Below are positions 1-7,429 of a stretch of DNA of 48,184 bases, piece by piece. The translations under genes were made by a program, and so were the position numbers. Position 1 is the stretch's first letter, and each line of letters opens with the position of its first letter. The notes beneath the pieces were generated by a model. The model was given only the letters and a program-made list of their open reading frames with translations, made no database searches and had not been told where the DNA came from. The stretch covers positions 1-48,184 of the forward strand of contig DATMTS010000017.1 in NCBI GenBank assembly GCA_035564555.1, given 5' to 3'. Source of the DNA: DATMTS01 sp035564555 (GTDB lineage: Bacteria; Actinomycetota; Actinomycetes; Actinomycetales; Microbacteriaceae).

Positions 1-179
1 GCACCCGTTACGACCGGCTGGAAGCGGAGAAGGCGGAGTTCCACGCCCGCGTGCGCGGCGCGTACCTGAAGCTGGCCGAAGACGAGCCCGAACGCTTCTT
101 GGTGTTGGATGCGACGCTGCCCGTCGACGTGCTCGCCGCCGCCGTACGGGAACGCATCGCGCCCCTGCTGGTTGAGTAG
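1..179 (+). CDS. tmk: Thymidylate kinase, C-terminal part (5' end outside window)
   Basis: The open frame enters from the left edge (first full codon at base 3) and stops at 177-179, leaving about 58 residues. They read TRYDRLEAEKAEFHARVRG and onward through DEPERFLVLDA, which is the typical end of dTMP kinase: the helix after the lid, then the conserved buried strand with Asp-Ala. The enzyme phosphorylates dTMP to dTDP in the cytosol for DNA synthesis. The next gene is holB, a common pairing in bacteria. The last codons and the TAG stop lie inside a repeat element that begins near 168, so the repeat appears to supply the end of the protein. The P-loop and active site are not in the window, so the call rests on the tail and on context. 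Confidence 0.85.
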   Translation, partial: TRYDRLEAEKAEFHARVRGAYLKLAEDEPERFLVLDATLPVDVLAAAVRERIAPLLVE

Positions 180-254
180 GTCGCGCAGCGACCGTATCGA
201 AACCGGCCGTTCCGCTGATCGAGCGGCGAACGAGCGGCGCTGCTCGACCACCGG
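168..254. repeat. Intergenic GGTCGAGTAG...GTATCGAGACC repeat pair
   Basis: Bases 168-204 run from CTGGTTGAGTAGG to GTATCGAAACC around a small perfect stem, GGTCGC-GCA-GCGACC. Bases 212-254 are a second unit, starting CCGCTGATCGAG and ending CTCGACCACCGG. The same family recurs at 27133-27233 and 48134-48181 with the end motifs GGTCGAGTAG and GTATCGAGACC. It fills the tmk-holB gap and overlaps the tmk stop codon. It behaves like a REP/BIME-type dispersed palindromic element; its function is unknown. Confidence 0.6.
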
Positions 255-290
255 AGCAGGCGCGTCGGCGGCGGCGGGTAGCCTTGATGC

Positions 291-1439
291 ATGACGGTGT
301 GGAGCGGCCTGACGGGGCAGGACGAGGCGATCGCCGTGTTCCGCTCGGCGGTCTCCGCTGCCGCCGACTCGGCGATGACGCACGCCTGGCTCATCACCGG
401 CCCACCCGGATCGGGACGCTCCAACCTCGCCTTCGCCTTCGCCGCCGCGTTGCTCAGCGGCAACGGTGATGACGGTGACGCGGCCACCAGCAAGCAGGTC
501 GAAGCGCGCACGCATCCTGATCTCGCGGTGCTCAGCACCGAGCGCGTGATCATCTCGATCGACGAGGTGCGTTCGCTCGTCGCCAGCTCGCAGTACTCGC
601 CCTCGGTGGGGCGATACCGGGTCATGGTCATCGAGGATGCCGATCGCATGACCGAGCGCACCTCGAACGTTCTGCTCAAAGCGTTGGAGGAGCCTCCGGA
701 GCGCACCGTCTGGATCCTGTGCGCGCCGAGCGAGGCCGACCTGCTGCCCACGATCCGGTCCCGTGTGCGCACCGTGCGACTGCGGGTGCCGAGCGTGCGT
801 GACGTCGCCAATCTCATCGTTGCCCGCGACGGAGTGGACGCCGACACCGCCGAGCGCGCCGCACGCCACGCGCAGAGCCATATCGGCATGGCGCATCGCT
901 TGGCGACCAGTCCGGACGCACGGGAGCGGCGTGCGGAGACCCTCGAGCTCGCCGTGAAGATCGGGAACGTGTCGCAGGTCATCGCGGCGGCGGCGCGGCT
1001 GCTCGAGATAGCCGGCGCCGATGCCAAGGCGATCACCGAAGAGCGTGATGCCGAAGAGCGTGAAAGTGCGCTGCGGTCGCTCGGCATCGAACCCGGCGGC
1101 ACCGTGCCGCCTGCGCTCCGGGCGCAGTTGCGCCAGCTCGAAGAAGACCAGAAGCGGCGCGCCACGCGCAGTCTGCGCGACGGGATCGACCGCATCCTCG
1201 TCGACCTTCTCTCGCTCTACCGCGACATCGTGATGCTGCAACTGGGCAGCGGGAGCGACCTCGTCAACACCGAGTTGCTCGATGTGTTGACCTCCCTCAG
1301 CAACCGCACCACCCCGGCCGATACTCTGGCGGTCATGGATGCCATCGCCACGGCACGGGAACGGATCGGCGCCAATGTCGCCCCCGCCCTCGCCCTCGAG
1401 GCGATGCTTGTGAGCGCCATCGGAAGGGAATCCGCGTGA
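291..1439 (+). CDS. holB: DNA polymerase III subunit delta-prime, without zinc cysteines
   Basis: This 382-residue AAA+ clamp-loader subunit helps load the beta sliding clamp during replication. It opens with MTVWSGLTGQ. A P-loop-like GPPGSGRS lies at 37-44, with Arg instead of the Walker Lys, followed by VIEDADRMTERTSNVLLKALEEPP, typical of the DnaX/HolB family. Two family hallmarks are missing. The four-cysteine zinc module expected between about 56 and 70, just before HPD, has no cysteine at all: the first and last expected Cys align with Ser. The SRC motif reads SRV at 157-159. The frame is intact, so the gene looks functional with a lost zinc site. It follows tmk after a repeat, and its TGA overlaps the GTG of the next gene. 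Confidence 0.93.
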   Translation: MTVWSGLTGQDEAIAVFRSAVSAAADSAMTHAWLITGPPGSGRSNLAFAFAAALLSGNGDDGDAATSKQVEARTHPDLAVLSTERVIISIDEVRSLVASSQYSPSVGRYRVMVIEDADRMTERTSNVLLKALEEPPERTVWILCAPSEADLLPTIRSRVRTVRLRVPSVRDVANLIVARDGVDADTAERAARHAQSHIGMAHRLATSPDARERRAETLELAVKIGNVSQVIAAAARLLEIAGADAKAITEERDAEERESALRSLGIEPGGTVPPALRAQLRQLEEDQKRRATRSLRDGIDRILVDLLSLYRDIVMLQLGSGSDLVNTELLDVLTSLSNRTTPADTLAVMDAIATARERIGANVAPALALEAMLVSAIGRESA

Positions 1440-2992
1440 ATCAGCGCCGCAACGGCCGCCGCAGGGGCATCATTCGGGCGGTCGGGGCGGCTGCAGCCGC
1501 CCTGCTGGCGGTCTCATTGGCGGCGTGCGTGCCGTTCCCACTGGGCGCGAAGACCTCCGACACGTCGACACCGGTGCAGGAGCAGGTCGCGCCGCAGCTG
1601 AAGCCCTTCTACCGGCAGAAACTGGTCTGGAACGATTGCGCCAAAGGCATGCAGTGCACGACCGTCAAGGCGCCCCTGGAGTGGGCGAGCCCTTCCGTCG
1701 GCACGGTCGAGCTCGCCTTGATCCGCCAGCCGGCGAAGGGCAAGAAGCTCGGCTCCCTCTTGGTCAACCCGGGCGGCCCGGGCGGTTCGGGTTACGACTT
1801 CGTCAGAGACTCGGTCGACTATGCGACGGACGCGAAGCTGCAGAGCAGCTTCGACATCGTCGGATTCGACCCACGCGGGGTCGGCCGCTCCAGCGCGGTG
1901 AAGTGCTACGGCGCGCAGAAGATGGACCACTACCTCTACGACATCACCCCCGGCATCCGGGGGTCGGATGCCTGGATCGCGGCTCAGAAGAAGAGTTCGA
2001 CCGACTTCGGTGCGGCCTGCAAGCAGAACACCGGACCGCTGCTCGGCCAGGTCGACACCGTGAGTGCGGCGCACGACCTCGACCTGATGCGCGCCGTGCT
2101 CGGGGACAAGAAGCTCGATTATCTCGGCTACTCATACGGCACCTACCTCGGGGCGACCTATGCCGGGTTGTACCCGAAGAAGGTGGGACGCATGGTGCTC
2201 GACGGCGCCCTCGACCCGGCCGCCACGAATTTCGACGTGACCGAGGTGCAGTCGAAGGGCTTCGAGTCGGCGTTGCGTGCGTATCTGGCCGACTGCTTGA
2301 AGAACGGCCAGAACTGCCCGTTCACCGGAACGGTCGCCGACGGAATGACCACGATCAAGGCGCTGCTGGCATCCGTCGAGCAGAGCCCGATCCGCAACAG
2401 CGACGGGCGGGAGCTCGGCGCCAATACGCTCGTCACCGCGATCATCTACCCGCTCTACGACGCCAACTCGTGGAAGTACCTCAGCGACATGTTCGCGCAG
2501 GTGATGCAGGGTGACGCGAGCTATGCGTTCCAACTCGCCGACGGCTACAACGACCGCAGCGCGAACGGAACGTACAAGTCCAACTCGACCGAGGCGTTCA
2601 CGGCGATCAACTGCCTCGACTATCGCTACGACGACAACCCGGCCGTGATGCGCCACCAGGCCGCCGAACTGACCGCGGCCGCCCCTGTGATCGGTCCGTA
2701 CATGGCATACGGCGACATCGGGTGCGCCACGTGGCCGTACACGTCCACCGCGACGCGGGCGCCGATCCATGCGTCCGGCGCGGCGCCGATCGTGGTCGTG
2801 GGCACCACGAACGACCCGGCGACTCCCTACGTGTGGGCCAAGAACCTGGCATCCGAGCTCGACAGCGGTCATCTCGTGACCTATCACGGGCAGGGTCACA
2901 CCGCGTACAACAAGTCGAACGCCTGTGTGAACAACGCGGTCGACGCTTACCTCGTGAGCGGCACCGTACCGACGACGGATCCGATGTGCTGA
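1436..2992 (+). CDS. Secreted alpha/beta hydrolase lipoprotein (tripeptidyl aminopeptidase type)
   Basis: The 518-residue product starts at GTG 1436, overlapping the holB stop by four bases. A basic N-terminus and a hydrophobic stretch end in the lipobox LAAC with Cys31 as the probable lipidation site, so the enzyme is probably anchored outside the membrane. The fold is that of the SlpD/SlpE and proline-iminopeptidase-like group: NPGGPGGSG near 111-119 forms the oxyanion region, GYSYG holds the nucleophile Ser233, and Asp460 (TTNDPATP) and His488 (GQGHTAY) complete the triad. Family members release tripeptides or short peptides from protein N-termini. The exact substrate cannot be read from sequence. 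The protein is full length for the family. Confidence 0.85.
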   Translation: MNQRRNGRRRGIIRAVGAAAAALLAVSLAACVPFPLGAKTSDTSTPVQEQVAPQLKPFYRQKLVWNDCAKGMQCTTVKAPLEWASPSVGTVELALIRQPAKGKKLGSLLVNPGGPGGSGYDFVRDSVDYATDAKLQSSFDIVGFDPRGVGRSSAVKCYGAQKMDHYLYDITPGIRGSDAWIAAQKKSSTDFGAACKQNTGPLLGQVDTVSAAHDLDLMRAVLGDKKLDYLGYSYGTYLGATYAGLYPKKVGRMVLDGALDPAATNFDVTEVQSKGFESALRAYLADCLKNGQNCPFTGTVADGMTTIKALLASVEQSPIRNSDGRELGANTLVTAIIYPLYDANSWKYLSDMFAQVMQGDASYAFQLADGYNDRSANGTYKSNSTEAFTAINCLDYRYDDNPAVMRHQAAELTAAAPVIGPYMAYGDIGCATWPYTSTATRAPIHASGAAPIVVVGTTNDPATPYVWAKNLASELDSGHLVTYHGQGHTAYNKSNACVNNAVDAYLVSGTVPTTDPMC

Positions 2993-3014
2993 CTCGATTC
3001 GTCACACCGCGTGG

Positions 3015-3035
3015 TGCAACTTTGCAGCGGTTGCA
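3015..3035. promoter_or_regulatory. Candidate TetR operator (inverted repeat)
   Basis: TGCAAC at 3015-3020 and GTTGCA at 3030-3035 form an exact inverted repeat with a nine-base spacer, ending 11 bases before the TetR-family start at 3047. Position and symmetry suggest self-repression. This is an inference from layout. Confidence 0.4.
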
Positions 3036-3046
3036 ATAATCAAGAC

Positions 3047-3682
3047 ATGATGGGCGAACTCGGGCTGCGCGAGCGCAAGCGCATGGCGACGCGCGTCGCG
3101 ATCCAGCGGGCGGTGCTGATGCTCGCGCAGGAACGCGGCTACGAGGGCGTGACGGTCGAGGAGATCAGCCACGAGGCGGGCATCTCGCCGCGCACGTTCT
3201 TCAATTACTTTCCGACGAAGGAGGCCGCGGTCGTCGGCGATGTGCCTCGATTGCCCTCGCCCGAAGCGATGGATGCCTTCGTGCACGCCGATGGAACCCA
3301 GAGCGTGCTCGACGGCATCCGAGACCTGCTCGCCGGCACGGCCGACAACGAAGCCAAGGCGGAGGAACGGGACATCCACCTGCTTCGACGCAGCCTGCTG
3401 AAGGAGAATCCGCAGCTGTTCTCGCTGCGGATGGCGAGCATGCGGCAACTCGAGGCCGACCTCGTCGCGCTCGTCGAACGTCGGCTCGTCGCCGACGATC
3501 CACGCCGGGCCGCGGACCCCGAGACGGTGCACTCGCGGGCCCGTCTCTTGACCTACGTGGCGTTCGCCGGCATCCGCCACGCCTGGTCGTGCTGGGCCGA
3601 GCATGGCGGCAGCGGTTCGCTGTCGTTGCGGCTGCACGAGTCGTTCGCCCAGCTCCAGACCATCGGGCGAGACGACTGGTGA
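3047..3682 (+). CDS. TetR family transcriptional regulator
   Basis: A 211-residue regulator. The frame is open from 3011, but the ATG at 3047 (with another at 3050) is chosen because the DNA-binding domain begins directly after it and an inverted repeat occupies the upstream bases. The N-terminal helix-turn-helix is clear: RVAIQRAVLMLAQERGYEG, then VTVEEISHEAGISPRTFFNYF, the TetR signature with the FFNYFxxKE turn. The C-terminal ligand domain (about 70-211) is family-variable, and I cannot name its inducer. No operon partner is evident: the upstream hydrolase ends 54 bases earlier and a tRNA follows. Autoregulation through the 3015-3035 dyad is likely. Confidence 0.88.
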   Translation: MMGELGLRERKRMATRVAIQRAVLMLAQERGYEGVTVEEISHEAGISPRTFFNYFPTKEAAVVGDVPRLPSPEAMDAFVHADGTQSVLDGIRDLLAGTADNEAKAEERDIHLLRRSLLKENPQLFSLRMASMRQLEADLVALVERRLVADDPRRAADPETVHSRARLLTYVAFAGIRHAWSCWAEHGGSGSLSLRLHESFAQLQTIGRDDW

Positions 3683-3746
3683 CGCGTTCGGTCTGCCGCG
3701 CGCGATCCGCTAAGCTATCTAGCTGTGTGTCACGCATGCGTGTCAC

Positions 3747-3822
3747 GCCGCCTTAGCTCAGTCGGTAGAGCGATTCACTCGTAATGAATAGGTCAAGGGT
3801 TCGATTCCCTTAGGCGGCTCCA
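3747..3822 (+). tRNA. tRNA-Thr (anticodon CGT)
   Basis: A complete cloverleaf with encoded CCA. The acceptor stem GCCGCCT (3747-3753) pairs perfectly with AGGCGGC (3812-3818), followed by T and CCA. The D-arm is GCTC/GAGC. The anticodon stem ATTCA/TGAAT encloses the loop CTCGTAA, giving anticodon CGT, which reads the ACG threonine codon. The T-arm AAGGG-TTCGATT-CCCTT is intact. A perfect palindrome, CACGCATGCGTG (3731-3742), lies just upstream. No integrase or attachment-site duplication is visible, so it is not marked as an integration site. Confidence 0.97.
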
Positions 3823-3937
3823 CACTTGAGGACTTCGGATGCCCGCTGTCACCTTCGGCACGACCCCACCTTCGGCACGACCCTCGGCTACGGCAGCCGA
3901 CACGCTCCATGACGGGGCCGACGATAGGCTGCGCTCT

Positions 3938-4921
3938 GTGACGCGACGACCACGATGGGGCATCCTGGCAACCGGCGGGATCGCCGAACTCTTCACACAA
4001 GACCTTCGCCAAGCCGGATTCGACGTGCGGGCGGTCGGTTCGCGATCGCAGACGAAGGCTGAGTCGTTCGCCGCTCGGCACGGCATCCCGAAGGCGCATG
4101 GCGGTTACGACGAGTTGGTCGACGATCCGGACGTCGACGTGGTCTACATCGCGACCCCGCCTTCGGAACACGCGGCGAACGCCGTCCTGGCGCTGAACGC
4201 AGGCAAGCATGTGCTGATCGAGAAGCCGTTCACGATGACCGGCGCTCAGGCGCGACACGTCGCGGATCTGGCGCGGGCACGCAAGCTGATCGCGCTCGAG
4301 GCGATGTGGACTCGGTTCCTGCCGCACGTCGCCCGCGTGCGCGAGATCATCGCGGCCGGAACGCTCGGCGATCTGCGCTCGTTCACCGCCCAGCACATGC
4401 AGCTTCTCTCCGACGATCCGGCGCACCGTCTGAACGCACGCAAACTGGGCGGCGGCGCCTTGCTCGATCTGGGCATCTATCCGGTGTCATTCGCATTCCA
4501 CCTGTTCGGCGCGCCCCAGACGGTGCTGGCGGCAGCGCGGTTGCGCCCCACCGGCGTCGATGCCGAGGTCGGCGCGGTCTTCGGCTACCCAGATGGACGC
4601 ATCGCGACGATGCTGAGCGCGAGTGACGCCCGAGGCTCCAACATCGCGAGCATCATCGGAACGCGCGCACGCATCGATATCGACGCCACCTGGTTCACTC
4701 CGACGACCTTCCGCGTCATCGGGGCGCACGAACGCGTGCTGGACACCTTCACCTCCGCCGTGAGCGGACGCGGTCTGCAGTTGCAGGCATTCGAAGTCGA
4801 GCGCTTGATCGAAAGCGCAGAGACCGAGAGCCCGCTGATGCCACTTGACGAGTCGGTGCAGATCATGGGGACGCTCGACGAGATTCGCCGGCAGATCGGC
4901 GTCGTCTACCCGGACGAGTAA
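3938..4921 (+). CDS. Gfo/Idh/MocA family oxidoreductase (dihydrodiol/xylose dehydrogenase-like)
   Basis: About 327 residues from GTG 3938, an NAD(P)-dependent dehydrogenase acting on a sugar or a cyclic diol. The frame is open back to ATG 3839, but the extra 33 residues are low in complexity and cover a direct repeat (3851-3884), while the Rossmann strand WGILATGGIAELF begins just after 3938. EKP with Lys96 is the cofactor/catalytic motif. GGGALLDLGIYPV has Asp177, with Tyr181 where many relatives have His, as in the dihydrodiol dehydrogenase branch. A weak Shine-Dalgarno-like TGAGGA precedes 3839, so the longer start remains possible. It stands alone between tRNA-Thr and a hairpin; its substrate is unknown. 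Confidence 0.82.
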   Translation: MTRRPRWGILATGGIAELFTQDLRQAGFDVRAVGSRSQTKAESFAARHGIPKAHGGYDELVDDPDVDVVYIATPPSEHAANAVLALNAGKHVLIEKPFTMTGAQARHVADLARARKLIALEAMWTRFLPHVARVREIIAAGTLGDLRSFTAQHMQLLSDDPAHRLNARKLGGGALLDLGIYPVSFAFHLFGAPQTVLAAARLRPTGVDAEVGAVFGYPDGRIATMLSASDARGSNIASIIGTRARIDIDATWFTPTTFRVIGAHERVLDTFTSAVSGRGLQLQAFEVERLIESAETESPLMPLDESVQIMGTLDEIRRQIGVVYPDE

Positions 4922-4966
4922 GCACCGGCGGTGTGGTCTTCGCCGCCGAATACGGCACGCCGCCGG

Positions 4967-5035
4967 ATACGGCATTCGAGTGATGCGACGGCATTTCGTC
5001 GCCCAATATGCCGTTGCATCTCTCGAATGCCGTAT
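4967..5035. repeat. Long imperfect palindrome (28-bp arms)
   Basis: Arms at 4967-4994 and 5008-5035 pair around a 13-base loop. The outer 14 bases, ATACGGCATTCGAG and CTCGAATGCCGTAT, match perfectly, and only about three mismatches occur in the rest. It lies 45 bases past the Gfo/Idh stop and directly before the minisatellite. A hairpin this long could end transcription, though it lacks a T-run. Its sequence resembles the palindrome at 22021-22083 (shared CGGCATTCG and ACGGCA blocks), which suggests a dispersed element. Confidence 0.75.
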
Positions 5036-5037
5036 TT

Positions 5038-5241
5038 GTGTGGATGAGGCGGCTGCGTGGATGAGGCGGCTTGCCTGGCGGGGCGGCTGTGTGGATGAGG
5101 CGGCTGTGTGGATGAGGCGGCTGCGTGGATGAGGCGGCTGTGTGGATGAGGCGGCTGCGCGGATGAGGCGGCTGTGTGGATGAGGCGGCTTGCCTGGCGG
5201 GGCGGCTGCGGTGGGCGGGGCGGCTGCGCGGATGAGACGCT
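5038..5241. repeat. 17-bp tandem repeat (minisatellite), about 12 units
   Basis: The unit GTGTGGATGAGGCGGCT repeats head to tail from 5038. Ten units are exactly 17 bp; the last two are 18 and 16 bp and more diverged. Units differ mainly at the first bases (GTGT, GCGT, GCGC), and the third and tenth units share the variant TGCCTGGCGGGGCGGCT, suggesting block duplication. Because 17 is not a multiple of three, no single reading frame is conserved. With the hairpin it fills the 355-base gap 4922-5276, where I see no gene; dacB starts 35 bases after the array. Confidence 0.9.
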
Positions 5242-5276
5242 TTTGCGGTGGATGGGGCGACGGATAAACTGCACGG

Positions 5277-6761
5277 ATGCATGAGCCAGCCGATCCTCGT
5301 CGGCCGCGCATTCTCGGTGGGGTGCTGACCGCGATCCGCACGAACCCTCGCGCGTGGATCATCGCCGCCGCGACCGCTGGTCTCGTCGTGCTCGGCGGCG
5401 GCTCATTCGCTCTCGGCACCGCAATCGGGGCCCCGTCGGCGGCGCCCGCATCCACAACTCCCGTGACGGCGGCGACTGCGACGCCCACCAAGACCGTCAT
5501 CCCGACTCCGCCACCGCGCCCCACCGCAACGCCTGCCGCTCCGGCGGCGCGGCTGCGCACCTGCTCGGTCGCCGGCCTGGCCGACGACGGGCGACTCGGT
5601 ACCTTCGAGGGCCAGGTGTTGAACGCGAAGACCGGCGAGGTGCTGTTCGACCGGCACGGCACGAAGCCCGCCCCGACGGCCAGCGTGATGAAGATCCTCA
5701 CCGCGGCGGCGGCGTTGGCCACTCTGGGAGCCGACTATCGCATCCCGACCACCGTCGTGAAGGGCTCAGAACCGGGCCAGGTCGTTCTGATCGGAGGCGG
5801 TGACGTCACCCTTTCGCGCACCCCGACCGGCAGCGACCCGTTCTACAAAGGCGCGGCGCACCTCGATCAGCTTGCAGCGCAGGTGAAGAAGGCGTGGTCT
5901 GCAGATCCGGCGAACGACGGCAAGCCGATCACCTCACTCGTGGCAGACTCGTCCCTCTTCTCCGGTCCGGTGTGGCTGCCCAGCTGGGATGAGCACGAGG
6001 AGCGCATCGTCGAGGGGAGCACGGCCTACGTGACGGCGCTGCAGGTGGACGGCGACCGGGACGATCCGTACGTGCTCGAGTCATCACGCGGAACGGATCC
6101 CGTCGGGCGGGCCGCGAACGCGTTCGCGAACGACCTCGGTGGCGGCATCCGCGTCTCCAAGGGCACGGCCGCCTCAGGCGCCAAGCAACTCGGTCAGGTG
6201 CTCTCGCCGACCGTATCGACCATGGCCGATCAAGCCCTGACCTACTCCGACAACACCATCATGGAGACCCTGGCGCGGCTCGTGGCGATCAAGACGGGTT
6301 CGGGTGACACCTTCGCTGCCGAGAACGCCGGAACGCGCCGTGGCCTCGCCCCGTATGGAATCAGCACCTCGGGCATCCGCGTCGTCGACGGCTCCGGCCT
6401 CAGCGATCTCAACCGGGTGCCACCGTCGTTCCTGACCCGACTGATGGTGAAGATCTTGAATCGGCAGAGCGGGCTCGGCATGATCTACGACGGGCTGCCC
6501 GTCTCGGGCGAGACCGGCACGCTGGCCGCGCAGTACGGCAGATTCCAGGGCGCCGCCTCTGTTGCTCGCGGCAAGATCAATGCGAAGACGGGATGGATCA
6601 ACGGCGGCTACACGCTCGCCGGTGTGGTTCACTCGGCCGACGGAACGCCCCTCACGTTCGCGGTGTTCGCGCTCGGCGACGTCGACAACAGCGCGATGGC
6701 GGCCATCGACTCGCTCGCGGCGGGGTTCTACCGCTGCGGAGGGAACCTCTCGAACAACTGA
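5277..6761 (+). CDS. dacB: D-alanyl-D-alanine carboxypeptidase/endopeptidase, PBP4 (S13) family
   Basis: A 494-residue low-molecular-mass penicillin-binding protein that trims or cuts peptidoglycan stem peptides outside the membrane. A short cytoplasmic tail is followed by a membrane segment at about 27-50 and a Pro/Thr-rich linker (about 52-90), so it is probably a membrane-anchored enzyme rather than a released one. All three active-site motifs are present: SVMK with the nucleophile Ser136 and Lys139, SDN at 324-326 (YSDNTIMETLARL), and KTG at 437-439 (NAKTGWINGG). The size fits the family. No strong ribosome-binding site is seen before ATG 5277. Its promoter must lie in or after the minisatellite, an unusual leader. 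Confidence 0.92.
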   Translation: MHEPADPRRPRILGGVLTAIRTNPRAWIIAAATAGLVVLGGGSFALGTAIGAPSAAPASTTPVTAATATPTKTVIPTPPPRPTATPAAPAARLRTCSVAGLADDGRLGTFEGQVLNAKTGEVLFDRHGTKPAPTASVMKILTAAAALATLGADYRIPTTVVKGSEPGQVVLIGGGDVTLSRTPTGSDPFYKGAAHLDQLAAQVKKAWSADPANDGKPITSLVADSSLFSGPVWLPSWDEHEERIVEGSTAYVTALQVDGDRDDPYVLESSRGTDPVGRAANAFANDLGGGIRVSKGTAASGAKQLGQVLSPTVSTMADQALTYSDNTIMETLARLVAIKTGSGDTFAAENAGTRRGLAPYGISTSGIRVVDGSGLSDLNRVPPSFLTRLMVKILNRQSGLGMIYDGLPVSGETGTLAAQYGRFQGAASVARGKINAKTGWINGGYTLAGVVHSADGTPLTFAVFALGDVDNSAMAAIDSLAAGFYRCGGNLSNN

Positions 6762-6835
6762 CCTGCTCGTTACTCAACGGGCTCGGATGCCGCAACCCCC
6801 ACGACATCGCCTCGGCCGTGGGACAGAATGGGAGC

Positions 6836-7429
6836 ATGTCCAGGGCGCTGTTCATCATCGACGTGCAGAACGACTTCACCGAGGGCGGCGCGCTCGAGGT
6901 CGAGGGCGGAGCGGCGGTCGCCGCCGGGGTCACGAGCCTGCTGCGCGAGCATCCGAATGCCTACGACCTCGTCGTCGCGTCCCGCGACTGGCACGACGCC
7001 GAAGGTGACAACGGCGGGCACTTCGCGACCGATGCGGAACCCGATTTCGTGAACACCTGGCCGGTGCACTGCGTCGCGGACACCCCGGGCGCCGAGTACC
7101 ACCCCGACCTCGACGCCGAGCTCATCGCCGAGCACGTGCGAAAGGGCCAAGGCGAACCCGCGTACTCCATCTACGACGGTCGCACCGAGTCGGGCAAACG
7201 CGTGGAGGAGTTGCTCGACGAGCACGGAGTGACCGAGATCGACGTCGTCGGAATCGCGACCGACTACTGCGTTCGCGCTTCCGCACTCGACGCCATCGAG
7301 CACGGCAGACACGTGCGCGTGCTCACCGATCTCGTCGCCGGCGTCGCACCCGAATCGAGCGAAGCAGCGCTGGCCGAACTCGCCCATGCCGGTGCGGTGC
7401 TCGGGAGTTCGAGCGCGGTCACCGAGTGA
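6836..7429 (+). CDS. pncA: Nicotinamidase (isochorismatase-like amidohydrolase)
   Basis: A 197-residue enzyme hydrolysing nicotinamide to nicotinate for NAD salvage in the cytosol. The frame is open from 6593, but ATG 6836 begins directly at the conserved first strand MSRALFIIDVQNDF. The catalytic triad of the family is visible: Asp9, Lys103 (VRKGQGE) and Cys145 (GIATDYCVRA). Metal-ligand candidates are Asp51 and His53 in ASRDWHD and His62 in GGHF. GIATDYCV is a strong nicotinamidase signature. The TGA overlaps the GTG of the MMPL transporter, so the two are probably co-translated, although no shared function is obvious. Confidence 0.92.
   Translation: MSRALFIIDVQNDFTEGGALEVEGGAAVAAGVTSLLREHPNAYDLVVASRDWHDAEGDNGGHFATDAEPDFVNTWPVHCVADTPGAEYHPDLDAELIAEHVRKGQGEPAYSIYDGRTESGKRVEELLDEHGVTEIDVVGIATDYCVRASALDAIEHGRHVRVLTDLVAGVAPESSEAALAELAHAGAVLGSSSAVTE

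Noticed and set aside
3747..3822. tRNA-Thr as an integration site for a mobile island
   Set aside because: No integrase, no direct repeat of the tRNA 3' end downstream, and the flanking genes look ordinary.
3839..3937. N-terminal extension of the Gfo/Idh protein starting at ATG 3839
   Set aside because: Low-complexity sequence over a 17-bp direct repeat, before the usual first strand; kept only as an alternative because TGAGGA stands before 3839.
5038..5241. Short regular repeats considered as a CRISPR array
   Set aside because: Units are head to tail without unique spacers, only 17 bp long, and no cas genes are present.
4863..5282. Minus-strand frame across the minisatellite coding a repetitive His/Ser/Pro-rich peptide
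   Set aside because: The 17-bp period keeps all minus-strand frames open, so openness carries no information; there is no ribosome-binding site and no sign of codon selection, and the frame overlaps the dacB start.
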